64,000 bases of DNA, taken from Acanthococcus lagerstroemiae. Taxonomy: Eukaryota; Arthropoda; Insecta; Hemiptera; Eriococcidae. Each line of letters begins with the position of its first letter. The stretch's first letter is position 1. Positions 43,633 to 55,599 of the stretch are shown piece by piece. Below the pieces are notes generated by a model. The model made no database searches, was not told the DNA's origin, and saw nothing but the letters and a program-made list of their open reading frames with translations. The translations under genes were made by a program, and so were the position numbers. The stretch covers positions 59,457,535-59,521,534 of the forward strand of contig CM063111.1 of the NCBI GenBank assembly GCA_031841125.1, read 5' to 3'.

Positions 43633-44930
43633 GTAGTGAATTTGGGATGCCGCGCCTCAAGTTATAGATCTTGATACACCGTTGAAAAAATATCTGAAAT
43701 TCACCGGCGCCCATGAGGCTGCGTTATTATGTGCTTTATGTACGACTTTTCTGAGGTAGCTTTGAAAAAATTGCACTGGTATTTAAGCATTAATTCTTAT
43801 TTGAAACGTGTTCCACTTACTGTATCCGAAATTCAGATTTTTTAATAATCGTTTTTTCTCTATCAGCATAAAAGTACTGACGGGTTGACACCCATCTTGA
43901 AACTAGTTCGTATGTGTTCCGGAATTCAGGCACCGAATTTCTCGTTTCTGTAACAGTGGTGCTGGAGTCGAATGACCGGGAGGCGTTTACCGCCAATTGT
44001 GGAGCTGGGAGCGGTGAAGTATCATCCGCCTTCGCAGCTTCAGAAAAAGAAATTGCAAAAATCAGAGCTTGTTTACACGACAAGGTATATGACCGAGTAA
44101 ATACGCTGGACGCTCATTTCCCTTCAAACTAGAGTTGTGGGATGAAAAGGAAAAATTATTTAATTTTTCGCTACGATTTTGCACTTTTATCGCCGCAAGT
44201 TTTCGTACAATGTACTTACGTAAGGATATTTTTCTATTTCAAATTACAAAAATTCAGAGATTCGTGATGTGAGATTCGGATTTCGAGGATCCAAAGTTCA
44301 GGTTGACCACGAATATTTGATGCAGTGATTGAAATCGATGACTAAATACGTCCGTCTAGATTTTCGTTCTTAATCGCGTTTTCAGTTCTAGTCGATTTTG
44401 CTCATTTAGTCTTCGAACCCACTGTGAGGCGACGAAGGAGAAAATTGAGTTTTTTCACAAATTTTATTCAATTCAACTTAGGTTTTGCAACGATATGTAT
44501 GGAAAGTACTTTGAACTTGAAGGAAGATAATTATGATTTTCCATTACGAAGTTTTGGTTTTGGACCTCTGAATGCAAAGTTTGATGGGATATTCGAATGA
44601 AATGACCTAGAAGTCTGCTATTTTGACCCTTCAATTCTCCACATCAATTTGGTTTTGCTTTCACTCGAAAATAAAGGTTCAATTCGGGGGGGTAAAAATC
44701 CGGATCTGATCAGAAATCTATGGCAATTTTCGACATCAAAAATCCAGAAATCTCTGTTTCGATGTTTTAAAGCCAAGGTACTGTCGTCAATCGGAAAAGT
44801 TTCATTTTGGGGCCTGAATCGGCGATGGATCAAACCATCCCAACCTGATGAAATGTTTAGATTCGGAGAAGCGAAACACAAACAATTTAGATGGGTTTTT
44901 CGATATTTTTTCTTTTTATATATTAGCCTG
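43633..44930. other. Dispersed repeat at 44260-44870; otherwise nothing firm
   Basis: Phrases AATGACCTAGAAGTC and TTTTGGGGCCTGAATCGGCGA match the repeat at 14770-15000. At 43914-44090 the plus strand is open and CpG-rich with an acceptor-like TTTCTGTAACAG and a donor-like AAG|GTATAT (about 43949-44082). The implied 43-residue peptide matches nothing I know. Confidence 0.35.
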
Positions 44931-44932
44931 TA

Positions 44933-45565
44933 TTTATTATTATTATTTTAGTCATTATAATGAGCCCATGAGAGCTCGCCTATTCAGCCCGGTTTTGGGC
45001 TACTTGATGATACATATTATGTCCGAGCAATCTCCTAAAATTGTCCCTCCGCCTAGTCTTTTGTCTACCTTTTTTCCTTTCGTTTGGAGGGATCCACCAC
45101 GTCACCTTCTCTGTCCACCTATTGTCTTGTGTTCTGGCGATGTGACCTGCTCATTTTCACTTATTTTTATAACATAAATAATTAACGTCTTTGTTTATTT
45201 TAACTTGTCCTTTATTACTCGAATTTTTATTTTGTCGTGTACTTCTATATTTAGCGTAGATCTCTCCATTGCAATTTGGATAGTTTCCAACTTTTTTCTC
45301 TTTTTTTCATTTGTTGCCCAGACTTGCGACCCGTATGTTGAAGTGGGTAGGACACTACTATTAAAAATTTCGCTTTTATTTTTGTTTGGGAAAGGGCCTT
45401 TGAATATTTTCTTTAACGACCAATATGTGTTCCATCCCAACGTAATTCCGTGGTCTATTTCTTTTCCCATATTGTTTTCGAAGCTTATTTCTTTTTCGTT
45501 TTTGATTTTCTAATTCTATTACGCTTTCTTTTTGGTCATTATTACTTGTTTCTTTTCTCCCCACT
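44933..45565 (-). mobile_element. RTE-type LINE fragment, second subfamily
   Basis: The minus strand reads YWSLKKIFKGPFPNKNKSEI, SSVLPTSTYGSQVWATNEKK and MERSTLNIEVHDKIK, then WAGHIAR.QDNRWTEKVTWW, GRQKTRRRDNFRRL and HQVAQNRAEWA. The order matches the C-terminal region of RTE-type retrotransposons, but the VAQNRAEW ending is unlike the GEAYA.RW ending of the copies at 6.6 and 42.4 kb, so this is another subfamily. A TAATAATAATAA tail on the minus strand ends the element at about 44933. A stretch of 28 T (45565-45592) sits at its truncated 5' side. Confidence 0.8.
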
Positions 45566-45592
45566 TTTTTTTTTTTTTTTTTTTTTTTTTTT

Positions 45593-47270
45593 GGTAAGAG
45601 AAAAATTGGTGGAGCGCCTCAGCCACTATTTGAGACAGAACGAACGATCCTCCCAGGAACAGGATTTTAGCATTTCAAGATCCTGTTTGGTTCTTTTCTC
45701 AGCAGCTTACATTAAAAATATACTTCGTGTTGACAGAGAATAAGGTTACCCCGATTGTTCTGAAAATTCGACTATACCAGTCGGCTCCTGACGCTGACAA
45801 AAACCCTCTTCGCCCTCCCACTATAACGAAGATTGGATTTCCTACAGGAAAGAAGCTAAAAAGAAAAAAAGTCAGTCATCAGAATTATGAACTATGCCCC
45901 CACTAATGATTCCTTTTCGGTGCCTTCGTTCTGTAGTCCTATGCACGATTTTACCGCGACCAGCCGTATAATTTTACCGTGAGTAAGCTTCTCTGTCGCA
46001 GCCTTTTCCTAATTTAAGAAAGGCGAATGGTTTAAGATGCTTTTGTTCGCCGATAGAGAAGGAAACAGCTCCGTGATCTCGCTCTCAGTCGTGAATAGTG
46101 TAATTTATAGGGTGGATGTGGTATCCTTTTCAATTCGGAGACGCTGCTGCCTTCCAGGTTTACTACCCGCAGTGCTGGAAACTTCGTCGTATAAATCGTT
46201 GATAACGAGTGAGACCTAAGACGAAAATCTGAAATACCGGAAGCGACTGGAGCGCGAGTGTGTATGGTAAATTGCCTTCTAAAAAAACCTGGCCCAGCAG
46301 GATGCCTCTCCTTATTTTATGAGCGTTATTAAACCGAATATTCTACGCGTATAAAAAGCCCGCTCGCGTTTGCATTTTAGCGTCTTCGTCAAAGGACCCG
46401 CGTAAGGCCACGTTTTATTAAAATACCAATTTTTTCCATATCGAAAGGACGACGGAAATTAAAAGAAGAAAATACGGAAGAAAGGACGATAACCGGGTCG
46501 CCAATTTTCCTTTCCGAAGACAGTTCGATGATGGAAGAAAACAATGGTTAGGTTTCGCTTCTTACTCTTCAGTATACTCAACAGACGTATTCGTAATTTC
46601 CAAATGCTATTTCCTTTTCGCAGGCAGAATTTTTCTTCATGATTTTTGACGTCCTCGCCTCGCCTCCTTGATTTATGCGAGACGATTCCGAAGTCCGTAT
46701 CCAAATACGAGGTAACAACTTTCTGATGTAGGTAAAGCAGAGAGAAATGTAGCCAACTTAGTCGATTCGTTTCGAAGGACGCGAGTAAATTTGTTACCCG
46801 CTGTTTTTCACTCCCCTCTCAGTAGATTAACAACGGGATTTCATTAATTATATAATATTCCGCGAATATTTTTAATTACCACGCTACAATTTATGCCATA
46901 TACTTTCTCTCCAAGGCTGTAACGTGCATCTCGAGAGGAAGCCATAAATGTGACGAACAACGCAGTGATATTAATCCTTGACCCCGTTGGTGCATCGTAC
47001 GTCGAAGTCGATAAAACAGAGTTGATTTAAAATGAATGCAATTTGAAAGCATCCTATCGAGGCGGCTGTTTGTAGTTCCTGTTCAAAGTGTCGGTATGCA
47101 AAGAAATATGCATCAAATTAAGAAACTAGTAATTTGATTCAGGTGGAAAAAGTAGACTGGGAAGCTAGAAATTTGTTTAAACATTTCGAGATCATCCTAG
47201 TTACTGCGAGGAAACCGATTGTCAGTCCAAATGGAATTTCACCTCTGATGTAAAATAACTATAAACGGAA
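45593..47270. other. CpG-rich, unique-looking DNA; no gene supported
   Basis: Apart from the T tract at its edge this is one of the longest stretches without transposon signals. CG dinucleotides are common. Minus frame 46459-46704 and plus frame 46037-46219 are open but not recognisable. Confidence 0.35.
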
Positions 47271-47274
47271 CAAA

Positions 47275-47952
47275 TATAGTAGAAGTGAGAGAATAAAATT
47301 ACCTGGGACAAACGACAGCCTTCGAGGAGAGAATTGAAAAATAATTAAAAATACGGAAGAATAAAGCTTGGAAATTTTGGTCACTAAGCTGTGTTTTCAA
47401 AAACAAAAAATTGAGAGTAAAAATGAAAAAAATTTCTCGATAGCTGCATACTATCAGTGCTCAGCTACGGGTCACAGACATAGTCTCTTATAAAAGCACA
47501 AACATCAAAACTTCGAGGTACACAAAGGTCCATGGAAAGAAAGATAATGGGGAGAAAACCAAAAGATAGGGTTAGAAATAAGAAAATAAGAAAGGCAACA
47601 CAAAGCAAGGATATAGGGGCGAAAATTGAAAAATTCAAATTCAAATACGCGAGGCACATGTTTAGAACTGGGGAAGAGAGATGGAATATCTACTACAAAT
47701 TGGACCCCGTACGGAAGCAAACTGGGGAGGGGAAGACCCAAAACTAGATGGAGGGATAAGTTAAGAAATCGTGTAGGGAGACCTTGGAAGAGTTTGACCC
47801 ATGACAAGGAACGGTGTGGGCCGATTATATAAATTGAAAGAAATAAACAATGAGGTTAGTATTACTTAAATCGAATATAAAAGGTTAAAAATAAATAATT
47901 TAAAAAGAAAAGAGTAAAATGCTGTTATTATTATTATTATTATTATTATTAT
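47275..47952 (+). mobile_element. RTE-type LINE fragment with (TTA)n tail
   Basis: Decayed plus-strand frames include YARHMFRTGEERWN, KLGRGRPKTRWRDKLRNRVG and the segment before it, the AGH..R..RW and GRP.TRWRD motifs of the RTE C-terminus. A (TTA)n tail at 47924-47952 closes the element. Several frameshifts make it an old copy. Confidence 0.8.
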
Positions 47953-48759
47953 CATCTAATTCAAATGGGAAAGAAATTTATTTTTGATCAATAATTGGCC
48001 AACCGTGGCTATACATTTGAATTAATGATAATAATTGAAGTTCATTCAGTGTTGTGTATGTGGAAAAGGTTACCTGAGTTGTCCTTCTTTGAAGGGAACG
48101 ATGAGGGGAAAATCGGGAGGCTTAGAGGCCGAAAAGGAAAGTTGAGTAAGTGGAGGAGATTGAAGGGTCAGGGCTGAAGCCGAAACTTGACTCTGACTTC
48201 GGCTCGCGCAAATACATAAATTTCCTTGAGCTTCAGTTTCAGCGAATAATTTTTCATGCTGTCGACTCCGGACCCCAGGGTGGCTACTTAGTCATTTTTT
48301 CAATCTTAAGTCATCTTTGGTCATTGTTTTGTTGAAAATTTGGTCACTACGTCATCTTTTTCATCTTCCTTCTCGAAAACATCAAACTAATGTTGAGGCT
48401 AAACTTTCAAACTCTACACCGAAAATTCAGGTCCAATCTACATCAGTTCCTCTAAGTGTATCAGCCTCGATGGTATCAGATGCTTTGGTTCCTTGAAGAA
48501 GTGTTGCAATTACTCCTGATATCCAGCTCTTCTGTCGTCATGATGCTACAGTTAGAGCCGAAATCTTGTGGGCGCTGAAAGTAGTTGCAAATTATTTCAG
48601 TTAACGACCCTGCGGCGATGATATAACTTCTCTTAACTTCTCTATTCAACGCCATTTTGATTCAGTTGAACATTATTCGGTCTGGAAGGGCTTCAGAAAA
48701 TCTGGGGTTTAAAGGGGATATTATAAAAGTTCTTGATAAATGGTGCAGAAAGCCATCGG
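47953..48759. other. No gene; CAGGGTGGCTACT terminus near 48276
   Basis: CAGGGTGGCTACTTAGTC at 48276 is followed by several TCAT.TTT words and resembles the left end of the CAGGGTGTCTAC elements. No right end was found. Confidence 0.35.
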
Positions 48760-49024
48760 CATATCGCTACTATTCGGCGAAAACTTGATATATCCACAAA
48801 AGATGTTTTTGGAATGCAAAAATTCTGAGGTTTAGGAAGGGAAGTGGAGAAGCTGAAGAGATTTGACAACGAACTCTCATTCCTTGTACGATTCTCAGTT
48901 TGCCATTTTTGCCACCAAATGGCGCTCATAACTTCTCCACCTCCCTTCGTAAACCTTAGGATTCTTGCATTCCAAAAACATTTTCTGTGGACGTACTAGG
49001 TTTTCGCTGAGTGATAGCGATATG
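48760..49024. mobile_element. Inverted-repeat element with ~100-bp arms
   Basis: CATATCGCTA...TTCGGCGAAAACTTG..ATATCCACA.AAGATGTTTTTGGAATGC on the left is matched in reverse complement at 48928-49024, at about 80 percent identity over about 100 bp. A 70-bp centre separates the arms. No target duplication or coding frame was found. It ends just before a truncated RTE copy. Confidence 0.7.
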
Positions 49025-49059
49025 TAAGGTGGGACAAAGAGGGCGAAAAGTTTGAAATT

Positions 49060-49960
49060 CAAAAAAGGAGTAAAACAGGTGACCCCTTGTCATCAAATCA
49101 GTTTTGGCAGAAACTTTTAGGAACCTTGAATGGAGGTAAAGGGGTAGCGGTTGAGAAACCTAGGCTTCGCTGACGATATAGTCCTATTGAGTAACAACAT
49201 GGATGAACTGGATCAAGCGGCAAATGGCCTTAACAAAGAAAGTAAAGAAAGTAGGCCTTACTATGAACTTATCCAAAACTAAAGCAATGGGAAATATGGA
49301 GGCAGATGACTGCTGGTGGGATGTTCAAAGCTGGAAAAAATAGAGGAATACAAGTACCCGGAATAAACTGTTTCAATGATAGAAAGAGCAAAGCGAGAGC
49401 TGAGAGTAAATGGCTAATGCCTGAAAAAGAGCTTTTGGGCAAACAAAAGCATTTTAAAAAGCAGTTTATCTACTGCTGCTAGAGTAAGGGTATTGGAACA
49501 ATGTTGAGTACCATCGTTCATTTATGGTGCTCGAGAAAATTAGGATAAGGCAGTTCAAGATGCTTCGCAGCATATTAAATATCAAAGTTAGGGACAAAAT
49601 AAATTGAGAGACAATTTCGGCAGAAACAGGGGCAAAAGATGTAGCAGGCGCAAGAGATGTAGGGCGGGCAATTAGTAAATTAAAATTAAATTGTGGGACA
49701 TATAGCTAGAGGTGATCAGAAATGGACAAAAACCACGGAGGAATGGACACCTAGGTACCTCACGAGGAAGAGGGGAGACTTCCAACAAGCTGGAGGGACA
49801 AATTAGTACAGAATATTGGAATTCTTTGGGCCAGAGCAGGCACGGATAGGGTCAGATAGGTAGAGACAGTGAAAGCCTATGCCCGCATCCGGGTAAATCT
49901 TGCAACTTGACGGCTTCCCACACAAGGTGAAGCCAAGTGGTACGGATCAAGGCTGTAAAT
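49060..49960 (+). mobile_element. Decayed RTE-type LINE fragment
   Basis: Plus-strand frames give GDPLSSNQFWQKLLGTLNGG, then FADDIVLLSNNMDELDQAAN, ARGDQKWTKTTEEWTPR and RAGTDRVR.VETVKAYAR. The FADD catalytic box of the reverse transcriptase is still readable at about 49170-49200. Many stops and shifts interrupt it. The tail is AAATAAAATAGATAAAA rather than a clean (TTA)n. Confidence 0.78.
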
Positions 49961-50059
49961 AAAATAGATAAAATTCAACGCCATGTTTTCCAAAACTCAA
50001 GAAATAGAAACCACGACTATAAATAAAATGGAAGTTCGATACCTCATAACAGAAGCTTG

Positions 50060-50380
50060 TGATCCATATTTTTTACAGACTTTTAATTAAAGATGTTATT
50101 AAAAATCGTACCCATTATTTTCTTTCGTATGATAAAGCGTCTAATGTCGCTAGTAAGGAAGAGTTACAATTTTGTATTAGATTTTGGTCTAAAAGTAAGA
50201 ACAAGGTAATGGTTGCTCATTTAGAAAGAATTTTCCTTGGCTTTGCTGAAGATGAAGTCAGTTTTCAATTCATTTGGTCGGCTACGGATAAAGCTCACTT
50301 GCCACTGAAAGTTTGTTGATGTTGGGCTCAGATAATCCCAATATTAACAAATCAGTTTTCAGTTTATTCCAGTGAGAAAA
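50060..50380 (+). pseudogene. hAT-like transposase fragment
   Basis: The plus strand reads FLSYDKASNVASKEELQFCI, then RFWSKSKNKVMVAHLERIFL and GFAEDEVSFQF, and after a one-base frame change at about 50310 LLMLGSDNPNINKSVFSLF. The order (D.......K.....L..RF/YW....V....L....FLG.A, then L.LGSD.PN.NK) is that of the catalytic region in hAT-related transposase-derived proteins, where S(D/S)GPNVNK is typical. Only about 105 residues remain. No terminal repeats could be assigned. The call rests on motif order alone. Confidence 0.6.
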
Positions 50381-50389
50381 CAGAAGTCA

Positions 50390-51460
50390 TACGTTCTAAA
50401 AGTGTATTGAACATAGCGACTTGCAACGAATCTGTCTAATTTTCCCTTATTTTCAGTGAGGACCCCAAAGTGGCAACACTAATTATCTACTGTGTATCTG
50501 AAATCTGGAAAACATTTGTTAAACAGTGCATGCGTTTTATGTAACAAAAAATTACAATTTCTTGGTTTTCAGGGATATGTTTTACAAGAAAATACGACCT
50601 ACTACAAAAAACCGCAAATGTCGTTAAATTCAACATGAAAAATACTTCTAGAATGACCTGATTCTATTCTTGTAAATTTTGATGAATTTCATTTTGTACC
50701 GTAGTGTTATTAGTGATCTTCGGTTTGAAGATTGAAGTCATAAAAATTGAAAAACGAAAAACAAAACTAAAAAAATCAAAAAGTTGTTGACTTGTGCTTT
50801 GACTTACTACTTTTGGTATTGATCCTTAACAGTCAACATCCTGAAACTTTCTGCTTCTGATTTATGGCTGTGCTTCCACCCATGTGAAAGTGTACCACTT
50901 GAAGATTGTTTAGCGAAGCTCAGTTTATTTTATTCCTAAATGAAAATTCTAGACATGCAAGCTATGTGCGTTTTTTTAAAGCCCTTGCAAATTTCAAGTT
51001 GTTTTTTTTTTAAATTTATTCTTTATTTATGGAACTGTATGTTAACAGAATACATTTACGAAAATCTAAATGATAATTTACAGGACACGTATTCAAATTT
51101 TCCCACAAAAAAAGAGACAAACTTTAGCGAGGAGCATTATGATAATAATGCGGAAAAATGTTTCTCGAAGTTCTTACGAAATTTCAGTCGCGTTACAAAT
51201 GAGTAGAAAGCCCCGATCTTAAGGACACTCAGACAATTCTTTATTTATATCTTGAAATAAATCAAAATTCCACTCAATTATCTTCCGTTTTTCCTGATTC
51301 TTTCTAGTTATAATTTTAGAGGGGCACGAGCGTTCAGGCTAGAAAAAAGGAAGGAAAAAAAGTATCTCTTGACAAATTTTTACCCAATTTTTACATGTTT
51401 GCGTCTTTTTTAAAATCTCATGTGTGAATAATGAACACAATCAAAAATGCTTCATTTTTA
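50390..51460. other. No recognisable feature
   Basis: AT-rich. GGACCCCAAAGTGGCAACAC at 50461 resembles a GGCAACACT transposon end without a partner. A frame at 50940-51206 is unremarkable. Confidence 0.35.
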
Positions 51461-52583
51461 CCCCGTTTTTTAATATCGATTTTTGAGTAAAAATGGCCTT
51501 TTTATATCCACTTTCCATGAAATACCTTCAATTTTGATGTTCTAGTGCGTTCAGCTTTTCTCAGAAATCCAAATAATCGAAGGGTTCATTTTAAAAACAA
51601 CCACAGTCAGTTTAGACGTTCCGACTTAGACAGATAGCTTTCACAGCCATTATGCTCCAACACAATAGTGTATTTGAACAAAGCAACATCTGCTGGCAAA
51701 TTCACGCTGACAGTTCACCTAGCTGAAGAGAACTTATGGCGTTATCTGTGGGTAAAATCAAAATTTCAAAACTGACTGTGGTTGTTTTTCAAATGAAGCC
51801 TTTAATCATTAATCTCATTATCGTAATTAATTTAATTTACGACTTATTAAGTTCTCCACATAGTACTTCAGTTTAACCACGTCGAGAGAGTTCCAATTCC
51901 CTAATTAAATTGTAGAAATTTTGCCCTTTTTCAGAAATTCAATCTCAACTCATCCCAAACCTGTTAGTTCAGCCTTGTCAAGAGAATTTCAGTTCGCAAA
52001 TTAAATCATAGAATTTCACGACCTTTTTCAGAAATCCAATTTCAGGAGGGACACGACCATACCAAAAAGTACATCATATAAAATAATGATGTAGTTATTC
52101 ACCTGAATGTAATTGATTCTTCATAGTACTTCTCACCAGCCTGGTGTTCAGGACAATTTGTTTCTCCCTCCATTTTTTAAAACATATTAATATTTATAAA
52201 AAGAGTGTTTTTATGTTCAGAAGTTCTGAACATCAGACTAGCGAAAATACTACGTATGAAAAACCTAAACTATATATTTATGTGATGTACTTATTAGTAC
52301 GGTTGTCTTTCTCCTGAAATCGGATTTCTGAAACAGGTCGTGAATTCTACGATTTAATTTGCGAATTGAAATTCTCTCAACGTGATTAAACTAAAGGCTC
52401 TGTAGAGAACTTACGAATGAATTGTACATTACTTTAATGACGATAATGAGATTAATGATTGTTTGAATTGATGAGGAAAACTGAACGCACCAGAACATTA
52501 AAGTTGAAAATATTTAAGGAAAAGTGGATATTAAAACGTCATTTTTATTCAAAAATCGATAAAAAATTAGTTTTAAAACGGGT
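51461..52583. mobile_element. Foldback element with nested insertion
   Basis: The left arm (51461-52165) and right arm (about 52210-52583) are reverse complements: ATCGATTTTTGAGTAAAAATG, ATATCCACTTT, GTGCGTTCAG, TTAATCTCATTATCGT, TTAAGTTCTC and CAGAAATCC..TTTCAGGA phrases recur in mirror order. The left arm is longer because it has a tandem duplication of about 110 bp (51850-52060) and a nested 219-bp element. Minus those, both arms are about 380 bp. The ends are ACCCSGTTTT-like. Nothing coding is present. Confidence 0.8.
51582..51800. mobile_element. 219-bp TIR element nested in the foldback arm
   Basis: GGGTTCATTTTAAAAACAAC mirrors the right end, whose complement is GGCTTCATTTGAAAAACAAC, and pairing runs on through CACAGTCAGTTT (about 32 bp). 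The opposite foldback arm (near 52470) is uninterrupted at the same place and so gives the empty site. The flanks ATAATCGA and TTAATCAT may be a decayed 8-bp target duplication. Confidence 0.78.
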
Positions 52584-53470
52584 CCTCTGAAAGAGTATTG
52601 ACGATGTTTTGATTCCTAAAAAAAAAGCGTTCAACAAAATGTCTTTGTGAGTCCGAAAAAAATATCAAAAAGTCTCAAACAAGCCTGGGATAGTCTTGAA
52701 GAATGGTGAAAACATCAAACGTATCTTTAAATAATATGTTGTACTTCAAATTTGAATGCAGCGACAGCACGACTGGAGTGTTAATATAATTGCATAATCG
52801 CAACGCCGTAAATATTCCACGGATAACCGAATTACCTCGAGATGTTAATAAAATTGCATACTCAAAACGCCGTAAATCGGTCTGGACGCTGTTTCTATTC
52901 GTTCGAAAAGTTAATAGAGATTGGAGCGTGATTAACGTTTTCAGGATGAGCCACGGATGTCAAACCCCATCAGTTTTTTATCGGGACCTGGTTGGGTTCT
53001 TCATCCAGTGTAACAGTGGTCGAGTCCGGGTATTTCCTTTTTCAGTTTCAAGAATTACGGATCTCTTAAAACTGAGGTTCGGGTGTACACGGTTCGATTG
53101 CACTTGAGTTTTTGAAAATCGAGCCTAGAATTCGGGGCGGTGTTCGAGCTCGGTTCTGGATTCAGATTTTTGAGATTCTGGTTTTCTCAGGTGTACATGG
53201 GGAAACGTTAACCCAAATCCGAAATGTAGTTGCCGGGCAAAATGAATGAATGAATGGAAGAGCATTTATTTTGGAGGGTATTCACAGTGTCTACTGGGCA
53301 ATAAAAACCAGAAAATGGCACGCTGTAGAAATGTGTACACTACAGGAACATAGAAGCCGTTCGAGTACACATGAATTGTGTATAACTGCTGAAAAAATTT
53401 CGGCGTGTATGAAAACGTGCCATCTCCAGAAAATAGTCGGCAATGAACAGTAATCGCAAATTTTCTTTAG
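52584..53470. other. No gene; short direct repeat at 52779-52883
   Basis: GTTAATA(T/A)AATTGCATA followed by AACGCCGTAAAT occurs twice, 63 bp apart. At 53286 CAGTGTCTACTGGGCAATAA looks like a decayed CAGGGTGTCTACTGG terminus. The open frame 52790-53107 has no recognisable product. Confidence 0.35.
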
Positions 53471-53759
53471 TGATCAAAACTGGTATGTCAGGATGAAGAA
53501 GAAATATAAACTAAGAACATTTATACAGTAGGTACATATTTCTTACAGTCGATAGTACTAGTAGGTTTTGTAATCATAAGGTAATCCGACGAATGGGAGT
53601 CTTTCTCCCCCACTCAAGCCCTTGTTTTAGCGCGAAGGCCTCTTGCAGCCTGCCTCACTCCCTTCTGTCTGCTGCTGTTCGGTGAAAAACTTATGTTTTA
53701 AGAAAGTATCGATTTCATCGGTCCACTTTGCATATTGTTTCCTCGGTTTTCTTTTAAAT

Positions 53760-55430
53760 TGCTTCAAATACTAGAATGTGGATTTGTATGTCCATCTTGA
53801 GTCTCGTCACATGGCCTGCTTATTTCCATTTTAGTCTCCGTATCGTTCTGACTACATCGGTGCTAAATTTTAATTTGTGTTTGATTCTTATGATCCTAAT
53901 TTCTTGAAGTTTTTTTGAGGTCCAGAATTAATCTGTCAACTGCGTTTTGTGTTTTTTTACTTTTGTTTTCGTTTTTTATAGCCATAGTCCAAACTTGAAA
54001 CCCGTAAATTAGTGACGGTACTATACACATATGTATTAAATATCTGACTTTTGTGAAAGTTTGAAAAGGGACCTTTAAATACATATTTAAGATTCCAGTA
54101 CTTTTTCCGTGCATTGCGATTCTCCTGTGGATTTCTGTTTGTGTTTTATTTTCGAAAGAGATTAATTGACCGATATAAATTATCTCATGCACTATTTCTA
54201 ACTTTTGGTAGTCTATGAAGATATCCTTGTATGTTTCTTTGGTAAGAATTTTTATTTTCTCCAATGCATTCGAAGTCCTGTTTCTTTCCCGACTTTGTTT
54301 AGCTCTCTTGTCATTTCTTGAATTTCATCTAATTTAGGTGAGATTAGAATAATATCGTCAGCGAATTGAAGACAATTTATATAATCACCTTTTGTATTTA
54401 ATCCTTTTCCTTTCTAGTCTACTTTGTTAAAAATACTTTCTAATGCCATGGAGAAGAGGGTCGGAGATAAAGAATCCCCTTGCTTCACTCCTTTCATAAT
54501 GTCGAAGTATTCTCCTGTTTGATCGGTTTTTATTCTCTTGCTTAACCGTGAATATCAGTTAGTTATTGATTATAGACTTGAGGTGGTCTATTAAGCCCAT
54601 CTGTCATAGTGATTCAATCAAATAAGTATGGTCTAGAGATTCAACAGCCTTCGAATAGTCGATAAATAATGCAAAGTGAACTGGAAACCGATACTCTTTC
54701 GATTTTTCCAGGATCATGTTTACCGTGTGTAAGTGGTCCAAGGTGGAGTAGCCCCTCTTGAAGCCAGCTTGATTTCTTGAATGTGGGTCTATTGCACTTT
54801 TTGTTCTATTTCCTATCAGTTTGGGTAAATAATTTTTACAGTACGGAGCTCAAGGATGTAGGTCTATAATATTATTGTTAATTTTATGGCGATCACCTTT
54901 CTTGTAAATTGAAATAATGTCTGATTTTTTCTATGAAACCGGTATTTTTTGAGACTTTAAAATTTCATTAAAAATTCGTGTCAGCTTTCCTATTAGTGGT
55001 TCACCACCATATTTCATTAGTTCTGCCGTAACTCCATCGCTACCCGGTGCTTTGTTATTTTTTAGTTTTTTTACAATTTCTTCCTTTTCTTCAATGAGGA
55101 ACGGTGGTTCTTTTTCATCATTTCCCCTTCTTAAATACGAGTTTGGAGTCAGTTTATTGGCGGAATTTGAGTATAGGTCAGAATGAAATTTGTTGCTTTT
55201 TTATTTATCTCTTTTCTGTAATATATCTTTTTGTCCGTTCTGGCAATGATATACGTGGTCCATATATTTCCTAGAAAGAGCATTTTATTGATTTTCTTAG
55301 TACTTCTTGTGGAATCCAAAATTGTTTCGATTGTAATTTTTTATTTGTTCTGTTGAATTCTCTCAGCTTGGTTTTTACTAGTTTACAACTAATATTAAAT
55401 TCATTTTTTTATGCTTGTTGTTTCTTCGTT
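53760..55430 (-). pseudogene. RTE reverse transcriptase and C-terminal region
   Basis: Minus-strand motifs are NNKAPGSDGVTAE (about 55020-55055), FALFIDYSKAVESLDH (about 54625-54680, where the first catalytic D lies), KQGDSLSPTLFSMALESIF (about 54430-54490), CLQFADDIILIS (about 54340-54365, the catalytic DD pair), SLIYGFQVWTMAIK and KWK.AGHVTR. This enzyme would copy the element's RNA onto nicked chromosomal DNA. Stops include one after LIESL (about 54610). The C-terminal part at 53896-54264 is open for 122 residues. Confidence 0.88.
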
Positions 55431-55599
55431 TATATTTGTTTTCCTTTTGGGTGGGTATGCCTGCTATTGTTTCCTTCGCTGATTGGATTTTCTAGCTTGT
55501 CAGTGGAATTTGCCGAATTCAAATTTCTGACCAGGATTTCTTCATATTTTTTCGCAGGTTTTGAAGTAATCGTCTTTAAACTTACATTGAAATTTATTT

